From Stratiolaelaps scimitus (lineage: Eukaryota; Arthropoda; Arachnida; Mesostigmata; Laelapidae), in assembly GCA_019614645.1 (NCBI GenBank), contig JABWDB010000001.1, positions 27,521,501 to 27,585,500 of the forward strand: 64,000 nucleotides of DNA, in the 5' to 3' direction. Under the pieces are notes generated by a model, which saw nothing but the letters and a program-made list of their open reading frames with translations, did not search any database and was not told the origin of the DNA. The position numbers and the translations under genes are program-made. Position 1 is the first letter of the stretch; each line of letters begins with the position of its first letter. Shown here piece by piece: positions 1 to 10,728 of the stretch.

Positions 1-1560
1 TACGAGGCTAGCTAACGGTAACCGTATCTACTTCTTGTAAACGCTAGAATGGCCGCTGCGCCGGAAGGAGTAATGAAGGCCCCGTGCCGGTTTATCCACC
101 CAAGTAACGTAATAAATATAAAAGTGCCTACAATACAACAATAAACAGCATAACAGAATACAATCAAACTGAACTAGGGCAATAACAGTAGCAGAATTTA
201 TCGAAGCACATACACAAATACACTCACTATTAGGGATTACTCAATGTTCTATATATAGATATATATGTATGAACACTCAAACAAAGAGCGAATCGTGTGA
301 ATAGCCCGTATCTTACCTATACATACATAAAACTAGTATACACAGTATGAGACTGTATGATGGAGTAGGCTAGATGGAAAAAGCTAATATTGTGTAGTGT
401 ACACAAGCCACACCCGGAAGGCCAACCTAATAATAATAATAATAACGTTAATTAAACGATTAGAATTCGTATTTACTACTTACTTTATTAAAATTGGTAC
501 ATCAAAATGCCGATGCAGAATCACTGCATATGTCCCTGCACGCTAAGTGTGGACATGATTAATCACATTGATTAGTCAAAGCAGCTTTGAGGGTTCCTAG
601 TTCATCTAATGCCTTTTCAGATGCCAGAGGATCTGAGCACTGACGAGTGTCCCCCAGTGACGTAAAGGACGACCCCCGCTCAGCGAATCTGAAAGTCTAT
701 TATCATTGCGAGTGCCGACTACTGGGCCACACCTGCAGACATGCGGCTTCGGTGATATTGACACGATATCGTGAAACCGTACCCCTGCTACCGGACGAGA
801 TACCGCAAAGAACCTTGTCTTGTCGCAATTTTCGTTGAAGTTATCCAATTGTTTAGCATGTGCCTGTCGGGAGCTCTCTAAATCCTCGAGATAATTCCAT
901 TGTTCACAACATTCGCCAATGACAGTCTGAGGATTGCGTTGAGCCCTGTCCACTAGACTGTCTCGTGGATCACCTGGTGAATCGCTATCACATATGGCAA
1001 GTGTTCGCCAGCGTTCAACACCTAACAAACCTAGCTTAGACGCCTAGCTACATCTACTTAAGCTATCTGGGACGAGGTAATCGGTTGAGTAAAATGCGAA
1101 GTTGCATGTTGTTCACCACTTGGTCAATAGACTGAAGTGCGGCCTTGTGGACTCCCTCAGTCGTTCCCTCTATTTGTCCTGCTCCAAGAATCCCTTCGTC
1201 CTCACTGGAGTCATCCGTCCGCGTACGATTCGCCCAAGTAAATGAACGGTGTCGATTTCCTTGACTGGAGGCAAGGTTTAACAGGATTGATGGCTATCCG
1301 TTTCTGCCCAATGCATTCATCCAACACTCTGCTAGGCCTTCAGATCTCCATGTCCTTGCCTCTCGTCCGCCATAGCCGTAGCAGCTGCCGAAACCGGCAT
1401 TAGCATTCCCCTATTAGACGCCACGTTGCTCTCTCTCTTTCTCAATTTGGACTGCGCCGCGCCGTTGTAGGCTCAGGTTGGCACGTACCTGTGTGCATCA
1501 TCCGGATCCATGGGCACTGTTCGTAGTTCCAGCCCTAACGTAATATGCTGGACTACGATT
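1..1560. other. Non-coding; possible SWIM-like relic near 700
   Basis: It contains an (AAT)n tract at 428-445. A plus-strand frame at 647-838 encodes C-E-C-R-L-L-G-H-T-C-R-H (707-751), a CxC-x6-CxH pattern like a SWIM zinc finger. A 140-codon minus ORF overlaps it. No other gene evidence was seen. Confidence 0.4.
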
Positions 1561-1594
1561 TTACCATCACAAATTATATATATATATATATTTA

Positions 1595-1762
1595 TGTCGA
1601 ACCCGGTGGCCTGGTTGTGCATTCGTGTGCGCCTTGCAATCGGAGGAGACACGTAGTTGCACAGGTTCGATCCCCACCGTTGCACATTTGCATTTAGGGA
1701 TCGGTCTTGCGAAGCAGTGCAAAATCAGTACCGTCGACGTTCAATGTTGGGTGGGAGTCAGC
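1595..1762 (+). mobile_element. tRNA-derived SINE, family A, copy 1
   Basis: The head resembles a tRNA, with an A-box-like GTGGCCTGGTTG near 1606-1617 and a clear B box GGTTCGATCCC at 1664-1674. The body continues through GTTGCACATTTGCATTT and CAGTACCGT-GACGTTCAATGTT to a GAGTCAGC end. The same order recurs, inverted, at 25991-26171 and 37292-37471, with a truncated copy at 33579-33624. This copy runs straight into a perfect (TA)n palindrome at 1763-1794. I do not recognise a named family. Confidence 0.8.
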
Positions 1763-1794
1763 CTCTTATATATATATATATATATATATAAGAG
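1763..1794. repeat. Perfect 32-bp (TA)n palindrome at the SINE end
   Basis: CTCT-(TA)12-AGAG is a perfect palindrome abutting the 3' end of SINE copy 1. The other family-A copies lack such a tail. Confidence 0.85.
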
Positions 1795-2474
1795 CCAGCA
1801 TAGGGACAAAGACTAATGGATGCGTTATCCATTTTGACGTTTTGCATGAAAATAACGCATAACGCATTCAATGAATTGCACCACGTTCGACTTCGTCCGG
1901 AGGTAAATCCCACTACGTTGGCTCTTTCGCGACTCCATGAACTACAATTCACACCCAACAATTACATTCATTTGGCCGAGAGAACACTCCTCAGATGCCT
2001 TCAGCCGAATTGTCAATTACTATCCAAAGCTAGCTGTCACAAGTGAAGTTGGGACGCTTCCGCCGATCGCGGCAATAAGAAGGACTTCGGGTGTCGTTCG
2101 CGAGATACATCATCGCACATTATTATGATTATGATTATTAGTCTTATCACCGGATAGCGTTACCTGTGTTTCGCGGCAGCAATTTCAGCAGCACGAAGTG
2201 CACCGGCCAAAGGCTTCATGGCACATTGAGTCTCCGGCACAAGGCTTTTTTTCCAGACTGAAAAATGGAAGGGCACGAACATTATCTCTCTCGGCGTATC
2301 GCACTTTCGGGGTCGTTGCCCCTTTACCCAATGTGCATTTGGCCAGTTTCGAATAGAAGCTTGCCGAGCGAAATCTAAAAGATAGTGCACGAAACATTGA
2401 ATAGAGGCAGTATACGGAAGGAGCTGATAGAGATGAGGAGCGAATATATGAATATGTATTATATATATAGATGG

Positions 2475-2508
<34 letters not shown>

Positions 2509-4090
2509 GAGAGTGACACACACCAGATCGGTTGTCGCGTTTGAAATGCATACTACATTGCTTGGAAGAACTGCGCTATTGATCGAAATACTTTTGAAAA
2601 AAAAGTGTTTTTACGAACTGATGAAACAATCTAACGTAAAACAAATATTTTGAATGTATCTTTACTTGGAACCCGACACAACAGTAATCACGTCAAGCTG
2701 CATGCATTCATGTGCAATTGTAACTACTTGTAAAAGCGAGGCAATCTAGACGAAAATCAGAGCGATTGACAGTAGGGTTTACAGTACCCCGAATTCGCCG
2801 TCCTGCAGGATAGACACACGAGTCGCACGTAGGCTTACCTTCTGTGCAACATCACGACGTAGGCGTTGTCCCCACATAATCAAAATGGTAGCCTATTATT
2901 GCAAACCGCGTTGTGGCGAACTATAGATCAATTTCATATACAATTTTTAGTTATTGTCTAATAATCAATGAAAGAAATCGAGAAATGCCACCACTATTTC
3001 GTCGAGCAGGATATACCGAGAGCTTTCTGGATGCCGCCTACGCGTTAGGATGAACAATTTTCAGAGAAAATTCCGGAGATCTGTCCGCCTTTACGTATTG
3101 GGCGTGCCTCACCGAGAGGCAACAGAAGTTTTTCGTTTGTCATGTCCAACGTGCTGCGTATAGTGGCCTGCGTGTCGGTCAAGTGCTAAACGCAGATTAT
3201 CTGTGCTGTTGTAGAGACTAATCTTCGTCGCTCCCTGGCAGTCGTACAGTACGCCAAGAGATTACTAAATAGATCAAACTGCGTTTGCTGTGATATGTAT
3301 AATACATATATGTGTACTTTCAAGGCATATCGATTATAAGTCTGATATGGTGTTCGTTTCACAGTGTGCATATGAGATTCTGCCCTCATGTGGAATCCGC
3401 CACTTTGTTATTCCGTTCGTTCATTCGTGCATCGAAAGTCCGAATTGTATACACGTTCACTTAATCACGATTTGTAGCCTATTCGAAGCCAGCTACAATT
3501 CGCTTCACACTTTATCATCAACGGCCGAACGGTATTGTCTTGTTGAGCTTAATAAATACGCTCATTTGTTCAGGCCCAGTGCCGGCTAATGGCGATGTGG
3601 GGCGCACACAATCACATTCACCGCACAGCCAATCCCAGCACAGCAAGACAGACCCATATCGACCACTGCACAACGAACAGTGAACGAAGACAATAAATTT
3701 GTACTGATGTGTACCCGTAACTGATGTCCTCCCCCTTCAAAGACATATGCACGCGGAGCGGTTTAATCTACAACCTGTCCTCGTAATGGAAGCCTCTTCC
3801 GATCGGAATAGAATCATAGACAGACGGACGCGTTTATACACGCGCGAACTCGCTCGTGTCCGTACCTACTTCAGTTTGTCAGATGGGCTCATATTTTAAA
3901 TAGGACATCGACTCCGTACGCTTATAGCTGGACGGCACCAACACCGTCGGGGACGTCTCGATCAACGTCAGGCCGTGCAATACCTGATCGCGGCAACGAT
4001 TCGTACGCCAATCCGCGAGGCGAACCGTCGGACAAAAATATATATATATATATATAAAAACACAGGTTAACGAAGTATTAATCTTTGGCT
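1795..4090. other. No gene recognised
   Basis: It has (TA)n tracts at 2475-2502 and 4038-4056. ORFs of 60-120 codons here either read through the TA repeat (as YIYIYI) or show no known motif. Confidence 0.6.
2475..2502. repeat. (AT)n microsatellite
   Basis: About 14 uninterrupted AT units. Confidence 0.95.
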
Positions 4091-4270
4091 ATTTATTCGT
4101 ATGCAGATTTGATCTCTTCATTGGCCCTTCGCTGTCTCGATAGCCGGTACCGTCCGCCGACCCCGTCATCGTTTCCGATGCTTCCCCCGGGGCGAGACAA
4201 TGGCACGAGATGAAGGCGATCGCTCGGCGCTGATGACCATCGAGCCAAGGGATAAGGCATCCGCTGCAAA

Positions 4271-4293
4271 CGGCGGCGGCGGCGGCGGCGGCG
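4271..4293. repeat. (CGG)n tract
   Basis: About seven to eight CGG units; a second tract of the same repeat lies at 4492-4515. Confidence 0.95.
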
Positions 4294-5402
4294 AACGAAC
4301 CGCCGCCCCATTTCTAAATCGAATCTAAGGAAGCAAATCAAATGAACAGCAACAACAACCGCAACAGTAGAAGCAAGAACGACACATCGCCGCTGGATTT
4401 CACGGGCACAGTGAATCGTTCGTTCAAGACGATAGCGACGACGCTCACAACAGCCTGCCGCGCCTTTAGGCGGTCCATTCTCAGGGTTGAAGGCGGCGGC
4501 GGCGGCGGCGGCGGCAGCAACGCGGAGCTGGACTGCGATAGAATGGCCAACGCTACTCTGCCGGGACAGCAAGCACTGGCTCCGATAGAGCTCGTTCGCG
4601 GCTGTCGCAAGTGCCGCCGCCTGTGCGCGTACTGCTGACGTTTCTTCGACAAACTCAGATTAAGCTGTTGAATACATCGAAGCGTGGCTCAACGTAGCTA
4701 CAGTCGAAACAAACCTCAAAGGCTGATTCGTCTGCGCTGGCAACGCTATGCGCCAGCATTGATGGTGACGATGATGTTGATGCGGCTCCCGCCACCGCGC
4801 AACCTCAGCAATCGTTGAGGGGAGAGAGGATTTTCCGCCGCGTGTGACATAGGCAGAGATAATGATCGATTAGAAATAAGCAGACCCATGGGCGCGCGGG
4901 TCGAGTGACGATGATTCCAATGGCGGGATGACGAAGAGAAACGATATCTCGATCGTGTCACCCCATTTATTTGAGCGCATAGCGTCTCACATATTGTTAC
5001 ATATTATGGCGTCTTCGAGGTCCGAGATGAGAAGAGGGCGAGGCTTCAAAATTACGAGGGCGGGGGGGGGGGGGCGCCAGAATGATGATACGGTCGCCAC
5101 CACCGTTGAATGTTGAAGCTCGCCAACGAATCGAAGAGCTGAATGACGCAAACAAAGTCAAGCGCAGGTTGAACGGACCTCGTTGTCATTTCGAAGTTGT
5201 CGTTTTCGGCTAAATACCGCAGCTAAGTGCTGCTGCTGCTGCTGCCGGCGCGAGCAGCTGCTCGCGAGTGCAAGAAGTGTCTGCCCCGTAGTATTAGACG
5301 TGGCGCACACGCTGTCGGTGTCATCTGGCTGCCTTTGTCAGAGGAATACCCAGACGACATATATATATATTTTTTTTTTTGTGAGGGATATACTATATGT
5401 AT

Positions 5403-5424
5403 TATATATATATATATATATATA
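5403..5424. repeat. (TA)n microsatellite, with T10 and (AT)n just before
   Basis: Eleven TA units; a shorter (AT)n followed by ten T lies at 5359-5380. Confidence 0.95.
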
Positions 5425-6576
5425 CCTGTCATTGCCTGATGCTGGCTGGTGCCCCGATCTCTGTCAGATTGGCGCTCGTTCATTTCAGCATTCGCTCATG
5501 CTCAAAGATGACGGCTGCTACTGTTACTGTCGCCGTCATTCGCTGTCTTTCGCTAATGGAGACATCACTTACATCGTTGAGTGGACATCATCGTAATGCC
5601 TCCTCAAGTCGTCCAGTCAGCGTGATCGAGACACACTCGACAGTTTAACAAACAGCGCTCCTTTTCCTCCGGCGTCTTCATTCGCCTCTCACTTTCGGCC
5701 GCACTTAGTCCTTTTTTTTTGTTTTGTTATTGCGATTACATACAATTGCCCCTATCATCAACGCGTGCCAGTTCCACTCATAGGATGTGAAGCCACTCAG
5801 CGACGAGCAGTTTTCCTGGTTCCCTTCATCATTCACTCGGTGGCGACCAGCTGAGTTCGGCGGGCTGCTGTTCGAATGCTGCTCCGACCGACTGACCGCA
5901 TCAGGGGCCGTCAGTCGCCGACGTTTGCGGTTCTTCCCGTTTTCTTGCTTTGCTTTGCTCGCTACGCTGACTCGTCTCGCGGCAGTAGCAGCAGTTGACA
6001 CCTGCCTCAGAAGACATTTGATGTGTATTCCTCTGTGTGCCTGTCCGTCTAGGCTTGTCGAGTGTGTGTCGTTATACAACAGCCAGTATGTTCTGCATGC
6101 GAAGGGAGCAGCCTTTACCGGACTGCGTACGTCAAGCGGACCTGGTGGCGCGCTGGCGGACGGCATGGTCGCGCGAAGACGGCCACTTCTGACGGCGCTC
6201 TTTGCCACGTTTCGGATTTCGGGGTCCATCCGCGCTTTCTACTGCTTCGACTAATCGGGCTTGCCGGCGCCACTTCGACGCGCGTGCGTCGCTGATCAGG
6301 CCGAGCGAATCCGGATGTCTCTGTAGAACTCTGAGAAGGAGAAGAAAAGGTCCGAGCCACTGTCGTGACCCCTAGAAGCGAGGGGAAGCCACGGCAACCG
6401 GCAGCGACAGCACAGCAGCTGCTGTTGATGCTGCTGCTACTGGTGCTGCGGAGAGGAACAACAACCAATCGTCAAATGAGCTGCGAATAAATTGGCCGTG
6501 ATTGAAGTGATTATTATTATTATTATTATTAGTTCTATTATTACTGTAAAGCTGTATCGCGACCAGTGCTGCAGCC

Positions 6577-6783
6577 ATGCAGCCTATGTCTAGCATGACG
6601 GTGAACCTGGACGACACTGCGCGCAAGGTGACCAAACGGCCCCAAGCCGGCTTCATGGCAGCGATAGGCTCGGCTCGGTCTTCATCCAACTCGAGTTGCT
6701 ATTCAGCCGATCCCGTCCAGACAGTCATTCGGTGGTTAGGGCTACAGCAGCCACCAAATCAGCGCTGGCGACGATGCCCATGA
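6577..6783 (+). CDS. Candidate N-terminal coding exon, unknown protein (weak)
   Basis: This 68-codon frame begins at an ATG after CAGCC and reads MQPMSSMTVNLDDTARK, then a K-R-P-Q-A-G-F-M-A-A-I segment and a serine/asparagine-rich stretch. Third positions are GC-biased in the first 45 codons, which looks like real coding sequence. A possible donor, AAG|GTGACC, occurs after the 17th codon. It lies in the GC-richer, repeat-rich island at 4.1-7.7 kb. I know no family with this start, and a minus-strand ORF overlaps it. It is offered only as a place to look for transcripts. Confidence 0.2.
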   Translation: MQPMSSMTVNLDDTARKVTKRPQAGFMAAIGSARSSSNSSCYSADPVQTVIRWLGLQQPPNQRWRRCP

Positions 6784-8519
6784 GCATATAGCAGTCGAAG
6801 CAACAGCGGAACCTCAGGAGTCGTCGTAGTTCGTGGTGACCGTAGTTCCACAACATGATGCTTGATTTTGATGGATCGCATCGTATCTCGGCCCGTGCCA
6901 CACGAAAGCCTCTCGATCAACTGATCGCCACCACTAGAGATTACTCGCTCTGGTCACTCTCTTAAGCAACAGCAGCGACGGCCGCGGCGGCAGCTTCGGC
7001 CTACGATGAGCGCGGCCCCTGTCCAGAAGGGCAATAAGTGGTACAGGAAAGATAGTAAAGCATAGACATATAGATAAAAGCACAAAAAAAACAGCAGCAG
7101 CACCAGCGAAGACTCTCCTATCGCTCGCGAGTTCACGTTATGGGTGCTCGAAACGTACGACACCACGTAGCACTGACAGTATACGGTGGCGAGCTACAGT
7201 ACGCGCATTAAGCACTAACGCTGCTAGTAGCTGGATTAGCGGGCGCGGCGTCGGAACGAAGACAACTGGATTTTGCGCCGTAAAATTGTTGATGTCGGTG
7301 ATGCCGACGCTGATATTGATGGGGTGCTGTCAAAGTTACGTTGGATAAGAAGAGAAAAAAGATGATCCCGTGAGTGAGCTTGTTTTGATGTTACGTGGGC
7401 AGCGAGCAGTGTCTTGTGGCGCTGAATGGCGGAATTGCGATATGACGAAGCGGCCAGCGCTAGTAACAAGAACAATATATAATAATAGCTCACAGCGGGT
7501 GCGCTTGGGATGCCGCCAGAAGAGGTCGACTTGGTTGCAGCTACGACTACCGATCGACAGAAACCGAAGCGTGCCAGTGTGTACGATACTCAATATACGA
7601 ATACTGCAGCCGTAGTAGAATCGAGCCAATAATAATGGTAATAACGATAATAATCGAATGAGCGACGCCTCGGTCCACCATCGTACCCAACCCTAGAAGG
7701 CATACGATGCGAATCCATGCGTAGATACAAAGTGACACTCAATAAGACATAAACGGAAAAAGGCGTTTTTGCTCAAAACGAAAGAAAACCTTTTATAACG
7801 AACCTTTGGAAATTCGGCGATCGATTTCGAGAGGATCAGCAGGCCAATGAAACGATTGACTAAGCAATCATTATAAAATGGTAATATACTTTGAAAAATA
7901 AGAGAACTTCGTACAATCTCGTCGACGTCATTTATCTCAGCAGCTCACAGCAGAACGAGAATATCAATGAGCATAAGACACGCGCGTGTCTACGAGCGAG
8001 CCCGGACCTTCCGATAAGGGCACATAGCAGATAATAGAAAATGTATGAAAGAGGTTGTTGTATTGTAAATTTGAAAAAAGAAGAGAACAAGTAAACATCG
8101 AACTGTTATTTAGAGGAAAGCATGGCTAGACTCCCGCCACCAGTAATACGTTTGTACCCGGCCCAGTCTACCTACATCCCCATAGTTAGCTAAAGCCAAG
8201 GTTCAATTATCATCGTTTCCATGCATTGCAGAAGTGTTCCATCCCTAATAGTATCCGCGTATTTGAGGTGGACATGTGATACAGACACGAAGATGCCGTG
8301 CCGTCTTAAGTCTGACATGAATGGGACATTAACGACGGCGTTCCCGTGCGGCCCTATACGCTCAGTTCAGTACTATATACTAGACATTATGCTAACATTA
8401 AATGCACACAGAGTTGTCGTTGTGTTCAGCAGAGTGTGTGCGGTTCTCCACGACGTAGAGAGGCGAAAAAATTTTAATTTATTGACGAAACTGGACTTTT
8501 TCACAATGTTTCATGTTTC

Positions 8520-8605
8520 GATATGTCGCATCGCGGGACTCAAACCTGTGACCTCCGACGTGTCACCGCGAGAGCCTTAGCCGTCGAAGCCACGGCGGTG
8601 ACAAT
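8520..8605 (-). mobile_element. Second tRNA-derived SINE head (family B)
   Basis: On the minus strand GTGGCTTCGACGGCTAAGG (A-box region, plus 8575-8593) is followed at the spacing expected for a tRNA by GGTTTGAGTCCC (B box, plus 8534-8545). The sequence between does not form an intact anticodon arm and the acceptor ends do not pair, so it is a tRNA-like SINE head or tRNA pseudogene rather than a working tRNA gene. Its body, toward lower coordinates, is unlike family A. Confidence 0.6.
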
Positions 8606-8954
8606 CAGCGAATTAGCATAGCGTTGCATAACGTCACAAAATTGGCATTGAAAAACGAAATATGGACTAGAAACTAGCGTCGCCAAGTGTAGTACAATAA
8701 TAGACTATTTTGTGTTTGAGGTGGCCCCATATGAACAGTGTTTACCTGTCTGAATGATTACACCAGCAGAAGCTGGCAACATCAGCTGAAAACATGGAAA
8801 TTTCTACTTTTCTCTAGCTATATATCATCTGTCTCGATCTGTCAAACGGGAAGGGGGGAGGGACATAGAGGTTCGAAAAGTTCTGCTTGATTCTGAAATC
8901 CTCCCTTCTCCCGACAGCGTCTTGTTTATTGCATCTTCCAGTCGGATCCGGTGT

Positions 8955-8967
8955 GGGGGGGGGGGGG
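8955..8967. repeat. G13 homopolymer
   Basis: Thirteen G in a row. Similar runs occur at 5062-5074 (G13), 45467-45479 (G13), 56071-56082 (G12) and, as C, at 23009-23018. Confidence 0.95.
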
Positions 8968-9401
8968 AGGCTTGCTTTGAACTTTGCAGCGTTGAGCAGA
9001 CGAACAATATTAGCCACGGTCATGTGATCTCCTCCACCATGTGTCTGTCTATGCTAACGACGCTATTACAACAACGATAAATTTTGAACGGAACGTTTGT
9101 CGAAATGCCGCTCTCCTGCCGTGAACTATCGAAGCTGTGGTGCCACAAAGGCTGAGCCGCTCTTCATTGCGCTCTCCGCCGCCAGAAATTCCAGCCTTGT
9201 GGGTCGGTGAAATCCCTTCGAAGCTTCAGAGCCACAAACGCATCCAGCATCTTTCGACGTGTCCACCAGCATTGCCATCGTTCATCCTTCGGTTCGAGCT
9301 CTCTCCCCCACCTGTCACTGAAGGAGTAGTGAACAGCTCCGTCAGGAGGAGTTAACCACGATGATTTTTCACCCTCTCGGCTTCTCCACCCTATATGTAA
9401 C

Positions 9402-9554
9402 ATGTTTCCAAATCGTCATCATCTGTTTGTAAACGAGGAGTACACGCAGCAGTGCGCGAAGCGTTGGTTCATCAGTGACGTCGATTTGGTCAACGTCAAA
9501 CAAGCGCCATCATACACGCCGGCCCACGTGCTGGCCCAGCTGCGCCGCAAATGA
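9402..9554 (+). CDS. Candidate coding segment or terminal exon, unknown protein
   Basis: A 50-codon frame from ATG 9402 to TGA 9552 has a coding-like pattern: third positions are rich in G/C (GAC GTC GAT, GTC AAC GTC, CAC GTG CTG GCC CAG CTG). The peptide has a balanced composition, including EEYTQQCAKRWFISDVDLV and YTPAHVLAQLRRK. It could be the last exon of a spliced gene with an acceptor around GAG|GAG near 9440, but the pyrimidine tract is poor. I recognise no family. The opposite strand is also open through this stretch (9419-9634), which weakens the case. No partner exon was identified. Confidence 0.25.
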   Translation: MFPNRHHLFVNEEYTQQCAKRWFISDVDLVNVKQAPSYTPAHVLAQLRRK

Positions 9555-10555
9555 AGTACGTGTACGATAGCCGGCGAGTCCAAGATCGGGATGGCGAACT
9601 CGGTCTGATCGACATCTTTCTTGCAGCATGTCATTCATCATCTTTGTCGTTATGGTGTCGTTGTTGATGTTGGTGTTATGGCTGTTATTTACGCTGCTGC
9701 TGCTGCTGCTGTCACTGCCGTAGTTTGTGGTGGAGAATGAAATTCAGCGCCAAACAAGCGTTCCGAGTGATGAAAAATAATTGACTGTGATTTTCTGCAT
9801 ATGCTCACCCTCGCGAGGATTAAGAGCATTTCCGTTCTCTGCAGTGATTTGCTACGGTTGATTTAAGACAGTACGGGGAAAACATTGGAAACAGATAGAT
9901 CGAGCGAGAGAGGAAGAGGGAGAGAGAGAGATCCATTTGATTTTGTGGTAATCAAGTCAGTGGCGACATTGACCAATAGAATCGTAAGGTAGAGTGCACA
10001 GTGAAATGTCTTATGCACGGTAGACGCTATTATACCTTGGGATATATGCCACGAAGTCATATAACACATGCATGATACATACATTTAGTACAACCTTCTG
10101 AATTAAACAGAGAAGCTACACAATATGTATTGCAAAGTAGTCATTTTCAGGGAGGCGTGATGAAAGAGAAATAGCAGAGCAGCGTAGAGCTACATTGAAT
10201 ATTGAGAATTGCAAGACGACACAGCCTTATGCCATCTGTTACTCTGTACGTAACTGCAAACTGAAACAGGACAAAGATTAAAAAAAATACGCGACTTCCC
10301 AACATGCATCTGCACGTACGTGATCGTTGCGTGCCCATTGATATGAGATCTCTTCTCAGATATTATAGTTGTACTTTGCAGATTTGTTTGATGTTATGTA
10401 CGTCTGTATGTGTGTGTAGCTGTCTGTGTTTATGGAAATGTCATTTGGATATGGATCCCCGCTCGCTAAAGGGCGGCGATATGAAGGGCACACCGAAGAC
10501 GACGTCTAGCCGCCCAATATCTCATATGATATCATTACTATTATTATGACTTTGA

Positions 10556-10728
10556 AGGCAAAGTTTATTCTGCGCTCCGCGCTATATTTATACGCGGGCT
10601 ATTAGTAATCTCATTTATTTATATTAATCCTATGAAGCCGACGTCGATAGAGGCAGCGCCTATTAGCCGCCTATTAATGGTTTCTGCGCGACAGTTTTAT
10701 GACATTCCGAATGTGATTATAGCCGGGC
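10556..10728. promoter_or_regulatory. Candidate non-coding regulatory block with repeated CTATTA sites
   Basis: GCTATTAGTAATC, CCTATTAGCCGC and CCTATTAATGG recur within about 90 bases, between GCGC-rich segments and a TTTATGAC site. There is no microsatellite and no ORF. The mix of homeodomain-type AT cores and complex sequence resembles an enhancer, but only conservation could show this. Confidence 0.25.

Larger units (their letters stand above)
4091..7740. other. GC-richer stretch with many CNG repeats
   Basis: (GGC)n tracts lie at 4271-4293 and 4492-4515, (CTG)n at about 5229-5246, a G13 run at 5062-5074, and (TTA)n at about 6511-6531. Open frames exist on both strands because stop codons are rare in such DNA. 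It could hold a promoter, 5' UTR or exons, but none is proven. Confidence 0.5.

Noticed and set aside
5705..6229. 174-codon minus ORF in the GC-richer stretch
   Set aside because: No motif, composition set by CNG-rich DNA, and an open plus-strand frame (5787-6254) covers the same bases.
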